Positions 29,362 to 39,600 of a DNA stretch of 64,000 nucleotides are shown here, one piece after another. The translations under genes were made by a program, and so were the position numbers. Under the pieces are notes generated by a model. The model saw only the letters and a list, made by a program, of their open reading frames with translations, ran no database searches and was not told where the DNA came from. The stretch spans positions 12,786,566 to 12,850,565 of the forward strand of contig NC_079873.1 in NCBI RefSeq assembly GCF_023065955.2. Direction: 5' to 3'. The DNA comes from Ursus arctos. Taxonomy: Eukaryota; Chordata; Mammalia; Carnivora; Ursidae. Numbering within the stretch: the stretch's first letter is position 1; every line of letters begins with the position of its first letter.

Positions 29362-29793
29362 GGGCACCTGGATAGCTCAGTCGGTTAAGCATGTGACTTC
29401 AGGGGCGCCTGGGTGGCTCAGTCGTTAAGCGTCTGCCTTTGGCTCAGGGCCTGATCCCGGCGTTCTGGGATCGAGCCCCACATCGGGCTCCTCCGCTGGG
29501 AGCCTGCTTCTTCCTCTCCCACTCCCCCTGCTTGTGTTCCCTCTCTCGCTGGCTGTCTCTCTCTCTCTGTCAAATAAATAAATAAATAAATAAAATCTTA
29601 AAAAAAAAAAAAAGCATGTGACTTCAGCTCAGGTCATGATCTCGGGGTCCTGGGATGGAGTCCTGTATCTCATTCCCTGCTCAGCGGGGAGTCTGCTTCT
29701 CCCTCTCCCTCCGCCCCTCCCCCTGCTCATGCTCTCTCTGTCTCTCTCTCAAATAAATAAATAAAATCTTTAAAATTTAAAAAAAAAAAAAGG
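29362..29793 (+). mobile_element. Outer SINE of a nested pair
   Basis: Head 29,362-29,402, remainder 29,628-29,793, split by the inner copy. Perfect 17 bp duplications AGGAGGAAACACCTTTG (29,345-29,361 and 29,794-29,810). Confidence 0.95.
29403..29611 (+). mobile_element. Inner SINE of a nested pair
   Basis: Full-length copy with GGCGTTCTGGGATCGAGCCC and a five-unit AATA tail. Perfect 16 bp duplications AAGCATGTGACTTCAG (29,387-29,402 and 29,612-29,627), made of outer-SINE sequence. Confidence 0.96.
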
Positions 29794-29995
29794 AGGAGGA
29801 AACACCTTTGAAGGCTGGAGGCATGGAGAGGTTTGTAATGAAAGAAGTCTTCCAGAGTGTCCTGTGGAAAAGACACTCATGAAATGGGCCAACATCAATG
29901 GTGGTATTTACCTGCCACATATGTAAGGTTTCCTTCCGCATTTCAATACTTCATTCTCTTTTCACAACCAGGACAATTACTATGGTCCCCTTTCT

Positions 29996-30204
29996 TTTTT
30001 TTTTTTTTTATAATGATTTTTTATTATATTATGTTAGTCACCATACAGTACATCCCCGGTTTTCGATGTAAGGCTCGATGATTCATTAGTTGTGTATAAC
30101 ACCCAGTGCACCATGCAATATGTGCCCTCCTTACTACCCATCACCAGCCTATCCCATTCCCCCACCCCCCTCCCCTCTGTAGCCCTCAGTTTATTTCTCA
30201 TAGT
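29996..30204 (-). mobile_element. 5'-truncated young L1 (3' UTR only)
   Basis: Poly-T at 29,996 then ATTATATTATGTTAGTCACC, TAACACCCAGTGCACCATGC and TACCCATCACCAGCCTATCC, the carnivore L1 3' end read backwards. Perfect 15 bp duplications TATGGTCCCCTTTCT (29,981-29,995 and 30,205-30,219). Confidence 0.92.
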
Positions 30205-30219
30205 TATGGTCCCCTTTCT

Positions 30220-31060
30220 GTAACGAAGAACCCGAGGCTTAGAGATGTGAAGTGTCCTGACCAAAGGTACATTAGTTAAGACGAGGAGCAAAGCCAGGAC
30301 ATCAATGTTTGTCTCCAAAGCCAGATTGTTCAGCACAGGATGTGGGGCTTTATCCTTATCTTATTCTATTCCTCTATGTAGCTAACAGACGGAAGATATT
30401 TTGTGATTACAAAGGGATTATCATAACTATTGTATTATTGATCCAAAATGGGGAAAAAATTGAACAGAAAAACAAATTTGATAACAGGATTCAGATTGAC
30501 CGATTTGGGTGGGACAAGACTATCCTCATGAATAAACAAGTATTTATTCATGGCCCACTACCAGCATAGCAATAAGGATAAAAAAAGAGATGAAAACAAA
30601 GTCTGTCATTAAGTTGATTGCTCGTGCTCTCTTACAATCTTTTATTTTGAAGAATTCTACCTTTCAGAACCATTGTAAAACCATCTGTTCCCCGGGGAAC
30701 TCAGCCTTTACTGTGGTTTTGGGTGCTCCTGAAGATAAGGCAAAAGTAGAGCCGAATGGGTTGGGCCCCACCTCTGCACCGTATTTTTGCAGGTGAAGAA
30801 ACTTGAAGGGCAGAAAGGACAAATAACACATCAAGGTTATTCATCTGTTAGATGGTGACGTTAAAAACTTCATTCCTCTAGGCTTCTGACTGAAATTCTG
30901 GGCTCATTCCGATCATACTTGAAACAAATATCCCTTTTCAGTCAAGTGTTGACCACTTTCAGATTCTTACCAACATAAATCCCAGAAAACATTTGTCCTA
31001 AGATGTCTCCTGACTTTCAAAGCTGAATCAATACCCAGACTCTAAAAACAGGTTGGAATG
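30220..31060. other. Intergenic sequence, nothing firm
   Basis: Unassigned. 30,230-30,300 (AACCCGAGGCTTAGAGATGT; GTACATTAGTTAAGACG) may be a MIR remnant. No gene seen. Confidence 0.4.
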
Positions 31061-31064
31061 TCAC

Positions 31065-31372
31065 TGATGCCACTGAATTGTACACTTAAAAATAGTTAAA
31101 ATGGGGGGCACCTGGGTGGTTCAGTCGGTTAAGCGTCTCTCAGCTCAGCTCAGGTCTTGATCTCAGGATCTTGAATTCAAGCGCCACACTGGAGTCCACA
31201 CTAGGCGTGGAGCCTATTTAAAAAAAAAAAAGTTAAAAGAGCAGATTTTATGTTATATATATTTTACTACCATTTAAAAAATTAATAGTGTAATGTATAA
31301 CAAAAATCATTGAATTGTACACTTTATATACGTTAATTATATAGTATGTGAATCATATCTCAATAAAGTTGT
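31065..31372 (+). mobile_element. L1M 3' end split by a SINE
   Basis: CCACTGAATTGTACACTTAA (31,070) and TTTTATGTTATATATATTTTACTACC after the SINE are contiguous L1M terminal text. A second end-like copy (GAATTGTACACTTTATATAC ... TCTCAATAAAGTTG) follows. Confidence 0.75.
31107..31232 (+). mobile_element. SINE inserted in the L1M end
   Basis: GGCACCTGGGTGGTTCAGTC ... GGCGTGGAGCCTATTTAAAA. Flanks AATAGTTAAAATGG / AAAAGTTAAAAGAG. Confidence 0.85.
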
Positions 31373-31381
31373 TTGGCTCTA

Positions 31382-31585
31382 GGGCGCCTGGGTGGCTCAG
31401 TCGGTTAAGCATCTGCCTTCAACTCAGGTCATGATACCAGGGTCCTGGGATAAGGTCTCACGTGGGGGGGGGGTGTCCCTGCTCAGAGGGGAGTCTGCTT
31501 GTCCCTCTCCCTCTGCCCTGCTTGTGCTCTCTCTCTCAGTCTCTCTCAAATAAATAAATAAATAAATAAATAAAATCTTTAAAAA
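31382..31585 (+). mobile_element. Long-form carnivore SINE
   Basis: GGGCGCCTGGGTGGCTCAGT ... six AATA units then AAATCTTT. Flanks AAAGTTGTTTGGC / GAAGTTATTTGGC. Confidence 0.92.
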
Positions 31586-32134
31586 GAAGTTATTTGGCCT
31601 TATTAAGCCAAAATCCTGGATCGGAATTGTGACTATACCTCAGGCTGGAAAACTGGAGAGTAGGAAAATCAGAATCAGAATCTGTCATAGTCTGTCCCCA
31701 CATACTCCCACAGGACACTGGAACTAGGTGGGAGGAGGAGGAATAATGGTTGTCCTTCGCCAACCGATTCCTTAAGACTGCTTGTGAAATCTGTTCACGC
31801 ACTCGCTGCTCTGAAGGGGTAGTTGTTCACTTGACCAGTTGTTTGTTTGTTTTTCATTTACATGTTATTATGGAAAAAGTTAAAGGTACAGAGTGGCAGA
31901 CATAAAAGTATAACCACCAGCTTGAACAACTTCAAACCATGGCCAAGCTTTTTTCATCTATATCCCTACCCTTTTCTGCCCCACTTCCTGTATTAATTTG
32001 AAGCAAATGACAGACATCCTATCATTTCTTTGGTAAATATCTCAGTACAACTCTCTTAAAGATAAGAACTCCTTTAAGTACACACAATACCATCACCACA
32101 ATTTAAAAATTAACAATCCCTACGTCTATCAACT

Positions 32135-32560
32135 CATACATGGATTAACAAAAAGTGGTATCTATATGCAAGAGAGAATCACTCAGCCTTTTTTAACATA
32201 GCCTTTTAAAGGCAGAATTTTAAGATAATTCTGACACATGCTATAACATGAATGAACATCAAGGACATTTGCTAAGTGAAATAAGACAGTCACAAAAAGA
32301 CAAATATAGTATGATTGCACTTATATGAGGTTCCTGGAGTAGTCACAGTCATAGAGACAGAAAGTAAAATGGTGAATGCCAGGGGCTGGTGGGAAGAGAG
32401 AATGGGGAGTTGTTTAATGGGTATAGTTTCAGTTTTGCAACTTGAAAAGAGTTCTGGAGATTGGTTGCATAATGTGAATGTACTTAACACTACTGAACTG
32501 TACACTTAAAAATGGTTGAGATGTTAAATTTTATGGGTATTCTAAAACAATTAAATTTTT
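32135..32560 (+). mobile_element. L1M 3' end
   Basis: CATGGATTAACAAAAAGTGG, TGCTAAGTGAAATAAGACAG, GGTGAATGCCAGGGGCTGGT and GAACTGTACACTTAAAAATG in L1 order. Region 31,800-32,135 before it may be an older L1 part (AATCCCTACGTCTATCAACT). Confidence 0.8.
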
Positions 32561-33099
32561 AATAATTCCTTAATTTCATGAACTGTTGGATCAAATTTCC
32601 AGTTTTTATACTTCTCCCCCCCAATGTTTGTTTGAATTAGGATCTAAACAAAATCCACAGGTTGCCATGGATTATGGCTTTTAAATCATTCCTAATCTAT
32701 AGTTTCCCCCTTTCCCCTCTCCTCCTTGCAATTTATTTGAAGAAACAAGGTCATTTGTCCTGTGGTTTCTCACAGCTTAGATTCTGCTGCCCACATCCCG
32801 TGGTGTCCTTTTAACACTTTCCTTAATCCCCTGTATTCCCTATAAATTAGTTGTTCGACCTAGAGGCCCCGGGCCAGTTGTGATTTGGACTCAGAGATGG
32901 GCTAAAAACGTCCATTTCTGCGGCGACAGCCCAGCTGGACTTGAAAAGGTGAGGCTAAGTCAGCAGCCAAGCTGCTTAGAGTGACAGAGACGCCGTTTAC
33001 ACGTCTGGATCAGTCACCTAGAAAAGCTGGGGAAGGAGGAAAGAGGACCGGGCTGGACTACTCTGGGAAAACCCTTTGTCTGCTTTCCACGCACGTCAT

Positions 33100-33680
33100 A
33101 AAGCTACTGACAGAAACAGCCAACGGGGGCGGGGCCTTTGGCGGAAATGACGCACGCGCAGCCCGCGGCAGAGCGGCCATAGAGACGGGGAGATGGATAG
33201 AGAGGCTGCTCCAGGGTCGCACTTCCGGCCATCTCCCTGGGAGACGCGCATTGTGGAGTCGGGAGCCGACCGTGCCAGTTGGGGTGTCCGGTAACCGGGA
33301 CCGCTGTAGCGGCCCCGCGGGCGGGATGTTCCGGGGTTTGAGCAGTTGGTTTGGCTTGGAGCAGCCGGCGGCGGGTGGCCGGCAGTCTGAGGGAGACGGG
33401 CAAGTCGAGGGAGACGCTTCTCCCCAGCAGTGCTCCGAAGCGGTGTCCGAGTCGGCGGCGGAGGGGGAGCCGCGGCAAGCGGGAGACCAGGAACTCCTTC
33501 ATCAGGCAAAAGGCCTTGGCAGTGAGTCTCCTCCGGCCCTCGGGACCAGAGAGTGTGGGGGGTGTCTGCTCCCTTCTCTCGAAGCCCCGGAGCTCGGGCC
33601 CGACCGCTTGAGGGGGGTGGGGGTGGAAGGGGAGGAAGGTGTGTCTGTCACTCGGTCGTCTTGGGACGGGAGAGGTTGGT
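33100..33680 (+). promoter_or_regulatory. SYAP1: CpG island and SYAP1 promoter
   Basis: This GC/CpG-rich block surrounds SYAP1 exon 1. Upstream of the ATG are TGACGCACGCGCAG (CRE-like core joined to an NRF1-like CGCACGCGCA, near 33,147) and, at 33,220-33,234, CACTTCCGGCCATCT. The latter is an ETS core (ACTTCCGG) overlapping a YY1-type GGCCATCT, a pairing common at housekeeping TATA-less promoters. The start site is probably downstream of it, within about 100 bp of the ATG. No TATA box is seen. Confidence 0.75.
33326..33521 (+). CDS. SYAP1: SYAP1 exon 1 coding part, residues 1-65
   Basis: The ATG lies in CGGGCGGGATGTTCC inside the CpG island, and the exon ends GGCA|GTGAGT in phase 1. The translation runs [20 protein letters not shown] through [12 protein letters not shown]. 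The region after residue 15 is Gly/Gln/Glu-rich and differs most from the human protein. Confidence 0.96.
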
Positions 33681-36600
33681 GAGGATTTGGGCAAGGCCGA
33701 AGCTTCATCTAGCAGTCAAATCCTGTGCCTGAAGTTCCTGGTGACAGGTCACTCTTTACGAAGTGTGTAAACATTGGGAGCCAGGGCCTCCGTAAAACGG
33801 TGTCGCTCGACGTCTTTAGGTTTGACAAGGAATCTTTTTTGTTTAGTTCTCCAGCTTTCACCTCCACACCCCCACCCCCATGACGGGGGACATTGGGGGA
33901 CTTTAGTTGGCTGGAAAAGTGCCCTTTTGTGCCCTTAGGGCACAGTGTGTTGTCTGAAGTAAATTGCGGGAAGAGTTACGGAAGGCCTCCCTCAGGCTGG
34001 TCTCCTTTTTAGGTGCAGTGGAATTTTTTTTAAAGCGGGAAAGTAGCTGTCCATTTTTGTCTGATGCAGATTTCGGGACTACATGTATGGTGAACGATAT
34101 CTCATTTACTCTGTTAAACCTCCCCGTGAGTTGGGAGAACAAGCCCAGAGTTACTGGCTCAAAGTTATACTGACAGCAAGCGGTAGATGTGGTATTTGAA
34201 CCTAGCTCTAATTTGGAAGCCCGTACCCTTTGAGAGCCACAGTCTAGTTGGAGAGGAGAGTAAAAGTAGTAGGCTTGAAGAATAAACACATAGTTTAATA
34301 AGCAAGACAAATAAACACATAAATACATAGCTCTAGTAATTCTGATTCTGGAGACCTTGGCGAGCTTAAATAATCAAAGAAAACGTCTTTGAGAAGGTGG
34401 GGGTCTAAAGCAGGTGGCACTACAAGTGAGAGAACTGCAGCAAAGGTAGATTCTAAATTTAGCAAGCATTTTTTAAGAATCTGCTAAAAGGCCAGAGCAA
34501 AAGGGGAGGCTGGAGCCTGAGATTGGAGAAACACGTATTTGAATAAGAAAGGCTCTAACATTCAAAAAGTTTGGAGAGGGGGCAGGGAAAACAGACAATC
34601 TCAAGACATGGCAGTACAGAATCTCAGCTCAAATTCCCCAAACAGTGCACACACACACAAAAAAATACAGCTAAGTGCTGTGCAACAAAATCTCTAAAGA
34701 GGGAACATTGTTTTGTGTGTAGAGAATTGAGAAGAAATGAGCTTGCAATGCTGAAGAGATGTGAGGTGAATTAGGCCAGAGCAAAAAGGCTATGTTGGGT
34801 AGTTGAGATAGATAGAAGTGGGACCATGTTAGGAAAAGCAGGGTATGGGTGTTTACTCCATTTCATAGAACATAGAGAACCATTTTTGTTGATCTTCAGG
34901 AAACTATCAAAAGTCACTTTTTTTTTTTTTTTATGTAATGTCTGCGCCTAACATGGGGCTTGAACTCACAACCCTGAGATCAAGAGTCACATGCTCTAGT
35001 GACTGAGCCAGCCAGGCACTCCAGAAGTCAGTTCTTAAAACAGCAAGGGCTTTATCGTCAGCTTGAAACCTTACATTTGTATTTACTTATTTTTATAAAG
35101 ATTTTATTTATTTATTTGAGACACAGCACGAGCAGGGGTAGGGGCAGAGGGAGAGGGAGAGAGACAAGCAGACTCTCCACTGAGCAGGAAGCTCAATGGG
35201 GGGGGGGGGGGCTTGATCCCAGGACCTTCTGGAGATCATGACCTGTGCCCAAGGCAGAGGCTTAGCCAACTGAGCCACCCAGGCGCCCCAAAAAGACTCC
35301 TCTCTTAAAAACTGAAATTAAGTGTCTCTGAGCCTGACTCCCACTATGTAGATTGATTTCTTTAGCCTTTTAAAATCTACATGGACTCTCCTGGGATCCC
35401 CGTTTATTTTGTAAACACTTGTTGAGTGCCTGCCTTCAAGGTTGGACCCTAAATACTTCTGGTTCATGATGATCTATTTGTAAATTTAGGCAACTCACCA
35501 GTTACAAATGGTGGACACCCAGGCCTGGATTCCACTCCCTCACCTAAAACCAAACCTTCCTGTGCTTGGTCCTCCCTCCTGATAAACTCTGGCCTCCTAG
35601 GATTACCTACTTCAGAAGGAGGACAGTTTATAAGGGAATTCACTGAAGAGCTCCTCCATACCTCCCTGAAGGCCTCATGCCCCAAAGTAACTTCTTTTTT
35701 TTTTTTTTAAAGATTTCATTTATTTATTTGACAGAGACAGCCAGCGAGAGAGGGAACACAAGCAGGGGGAGTGGGAGAGGAAGAAGCAGGCTCCTAGTGG
35801 AAGAGCCTGATGTGGGGCTCGATCCCAGCACGCTGGGATCATGCCCTGAGCCGAAGGCAGACGCTCAACGACTGTGCCACCCAGGCGCCCCCCCCCAAAG
35901 TAACTTCTTATTCAGCACAAATTGGTTGCTTGGTTTTTGTTAAAGTCGACCAAATTGAAGCTTTATCTGTACTCTTCCTTTAAAAAAAAAAATCCATACC
36001 TCTGAGAGTGTTAAATATATGAGTCATTTGCACAGTTTAAATAAGTGGGAGGATGGCCAAAAATGAGCTTTGGCTTTTTCAAAACCATCCCTAAGGCCAG
36101 TCCATGCCCAGAAATGGAGGAAGGGCCACCTCCTCTTCTCCTTTGAAAAGTGCTCTTAGTATTTGCAGTGGAACTGTATTAGTTAGGCCATCCTCATTTT
36201 CTGTAGGGAAAGTGCATTTCAAGTTCTAGGTTCCTAACTTGCTTAGTTTACAACTAAGAAGGCCCCAAAAGTTAGTGTGTATGTAGGAAAATATATGTCT
36301 GCTTCAATACAGAAGTAAAAGAACTGACGGGGGAGGGCAGTGCAAATGGTCAAGAGCTTGGATCCCACAGCTTATGAACAATACTAAAAAGAACTGGGGA
36401 TTTTAGCTTGAAGAAGAAACTTAGGGGCATTGCTCAAAATTCTGGAAGTTTTTTTTGTAGAAAAGTCATTACATGTTACTTAAGAGGACAGATCTAAATC
36501 TGAGAGGTAAAAATGACAAGGACAATGAAAAGGATTTTCTAATTAGAGGGGATAACAGTAATAATTGGCTACCCTTTGAAGTCATGTGCTCCCCATCCCT

Positions 36601-39600
36601 GGAAGTAGGGCTACCTGAGTCAGAGTTTCAATTAGGTAACCTCTAAAGCCCCTTCCAACATGAAGATTCTAAAATTGTATGAAATATAGTATTTTTGAAA
36701 AATTAGCCAGCAGTGGCTTAAGAATATTGATTTTCTAAGGCTTTGCCTTAGAAACCACTATCTACTCCTTATTTTCTTGTTCTAGCAGCAAGCCTTAAAC
36801 TCTTTCTTCTTTTTAGTCTGTCAAATGTATGCTTTTTCTGACCTTTGAGAACCTTCCCACTTTTCTTTATCCTTATCATTCCATTCAGTTCTGTAAGCCC
36901 TTGTCACTTGCTCATATGACATGAGGCAATATGGAATTGGGGCACAAGCTTGCCGGTTAGAAGCAGATAGCCTTTGTTTGAGTTTCCTGCACTATTGTCT
37001 TTATTGTGATATCATTTGCAAATTACGGAAAATTCACCTTCAGATTACAGGGAATCCAACAGAGGCATAATGAGAAGACCTTGATTATGTCAGAATTCCC
37101 CAAGACCAACCCTAGGTTTGATGAGCACCCACCAAAATTGGGGTTGTTTTGGCAAGGAGAAAAGGGATAGGCATTGGCTAGGCAGTCAGCAGAGTCTGCC
37201 ACTATCTTAATGGGCAAATCATTTATCCTCTGTGAGCCTTGGCTTACCTGTCTGTAAAACTGGGCAGATTATACCTATTCCTCCCAAGATGATTGTGAGA
37301 TTAAAATGACTACTTTCATTGTTAGCAGTTTGCCCCCTCCTTCCATAAGGTTGCATAGTCATACTCACTGAGAGCCATTTTACTTAGTCTTCCTTTTCTT
37401 CTTTGGTTGCTGCTTTAGTTGAGACCTTCTCTTTGTGCCTATGTTCCTGAAGTGGACATTGTACTCCTGTTACTTCCTGTTAACTCTTATCTTAGTCTCA
37501 ATTTTTTCTAACCAGTTAATGAAAACTGTCTTTAACTTGGTATCATCCAATATATTAATTTGCAAAATTAATAAACCACTTCTCATCTTTATGAGCTTCT
37601 TACCTGAAAATCTCCTATCATGCTTTCCTACATCCCACTCCCTCTGACTTCGGAATCCAGCCCACTCTCTAATTACTCTTGGGAGACCTTCTCCCTCCCT
37701 TCTCTGAGTGCCTCTGTTTAATGATTATTCTTGCTCCTCTTGTCTTTGAGCCTCTTATTGGTTTGTTTGTTTGTTTAGAAATGGACATTCCTTGAGGGCA
37801 AGAACTATACTTCCTCCAGTGTTCTCTGTGTTGAGTGTACTCCACTCTTGGAGTCATTAAATCTGAGAATTGAGATTATTATGCTAAAATACCAGGTTTT
37901 TTAAAGTTTATTTATTTATTTAAGTAATTCCTACACCCAGTGTGGGGCTCGAACTCACGATGCCGAGACCCACAGTCACACTCTCTTCTAAGCCAGGCAC
38001 CCTAAAATACCAGTTTTTAAATAGAAATCCTCCTTAGAATAAAAATGAGGAAAACATTTTCCTGAGAAAATCTTAAAAGGAACGCTGCTGTTTTAGAACT
38101 TTAGATTTCTTTGAGTATCAGCAAAAAATATTTTTACAAAATAATCTGGCTACCTACCCAATTTATTGTACCACTTTGTAAAAAGACTAGTCATAACCGA
38201 AGGGAAATGAGGGACCTCCCTAAAACTCAGCACTTATTATGTTGCTCCCCGTTCGTCCATTTAGCAAGTACTTATTGGTCACTCACTGGGGATACAGTGG
38301 TGAATCAGACAACCTTGGTGCCTGCCCCAGTGGGACTTAGGATGGGCCTTCAGTCTAAGTGAGAAGTCAGAGCCACCAAGTGATCAGTAGAGTGTCATGA
38401 ATGTTGTTGGACTGGCAACACAGTCCAGGGAACTGTGCTGAGGGAACACATCTCAGGAGGTCCTACTCTAGTCAAGGAGCCAGGGAACATTGCCTGAGAG
38501 GTACTATCTAAGCGGAGACCCACAGTATATGTAGAGTTAGCCTGATAAAGGAAGGGCAGATAAAAGTGTTTCAAACCAAGGAATAATGTATCTGAGACCT
38601 TGGAGATACTCAAGAATTTCTTGGGGTCATATGAATGTAGAATAGGAGGGGGAAGAATGGCGAGAATGAAACCAGAGGCAAGTAGTATCCTGTGGTATAG
38701 TCACAATGGGTTGTTGACATCACTGACGGGTAAACACCACCAGACACAATGGGAAAAAGTAGACTGTTTATGGTAAAGGCTACAGAAAGTGGGAGAGAAG
38801 GTTGTTCAGATTGGCAGATAGTATTGCTGCTCCCAGATAGCAGTACAAGTTGCCTGATTCTCTGAAAGAGATACCAGTGAGGATTTAATCCGGTGTGCCA
38901 AGCTCCCTTTGCCATTCTTATCTGGGTTTTCCCCCTGCCTGAGGGTTGTGAGAGTCAACCTACCTGCCCCTCAGCAGGCACAAGTAGCAGAGACAAGACT
39001 GCCCTAACTTAGAGAGTATTTCCCACTAGACGAGATGGGAAGGCCAGTTGCCCAAGAGCATGTCCCAGCAAGTCCTGCTTCAGAACCAGCCTGAGGTTGC
39101 TTCCTGCCCCCTACATTGTATCCAGTGTGGACTTTGAAACAATATTTGTCTAAGTACAGACCTTTAAGTTGCAATAGAGCCTTGATGCTTGTATCTTTTC
39201 AAGTCTTATGGAAAGTTAATTTTGTACTTTTGCTTTGTTTTGTAAAGATGAGTGTGCATGTTCCAGTTTTATTTTTATTTATTTATTTTTAAAGATTTTA
39301 TTTATTTGACACAAAGAACACAGGCAGGGGGAGCAGCAGGCAGAGGGAGAGGGAGAAGCAGGCTTCCCGCTGAGCGGGGGGCCTAATGTGGGGCTCGTTC
39401 CCAGGACCGTGGGATCATGACTTTAGCTGAAGGCAGGTGCTTAACCACTGAGCCTCCCAGGCGCCCCTACGTGTTCCAGTTTTAATCTTATTCTGCATAT
39501 TTGCTCATTATTATTAGTTAAGAAGGATTTATATTTATATTAGGGCTTGCCAAGATTTGTCTTTATTAAAAATTCCCCCAGATTTATTATGGGATGGCTT

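Noticed and set aside
26926..33326. A single bidirectional CTPS2/SYAP1 promoter
   Set aside because: Two distinct CpG islands lie about 5 kb apart with repeat-filled DNA between.
32981..33694. 233-codon plus-strand frame and minus-strand frames over SYAP1 exon 1
   Set aside because: The plus frame begins upstream at a non-genic codon and runs past the exon 1 donor into the intron; only 33,326-33,521 is supported. The minus frames are shadows of GC-rich DNA.
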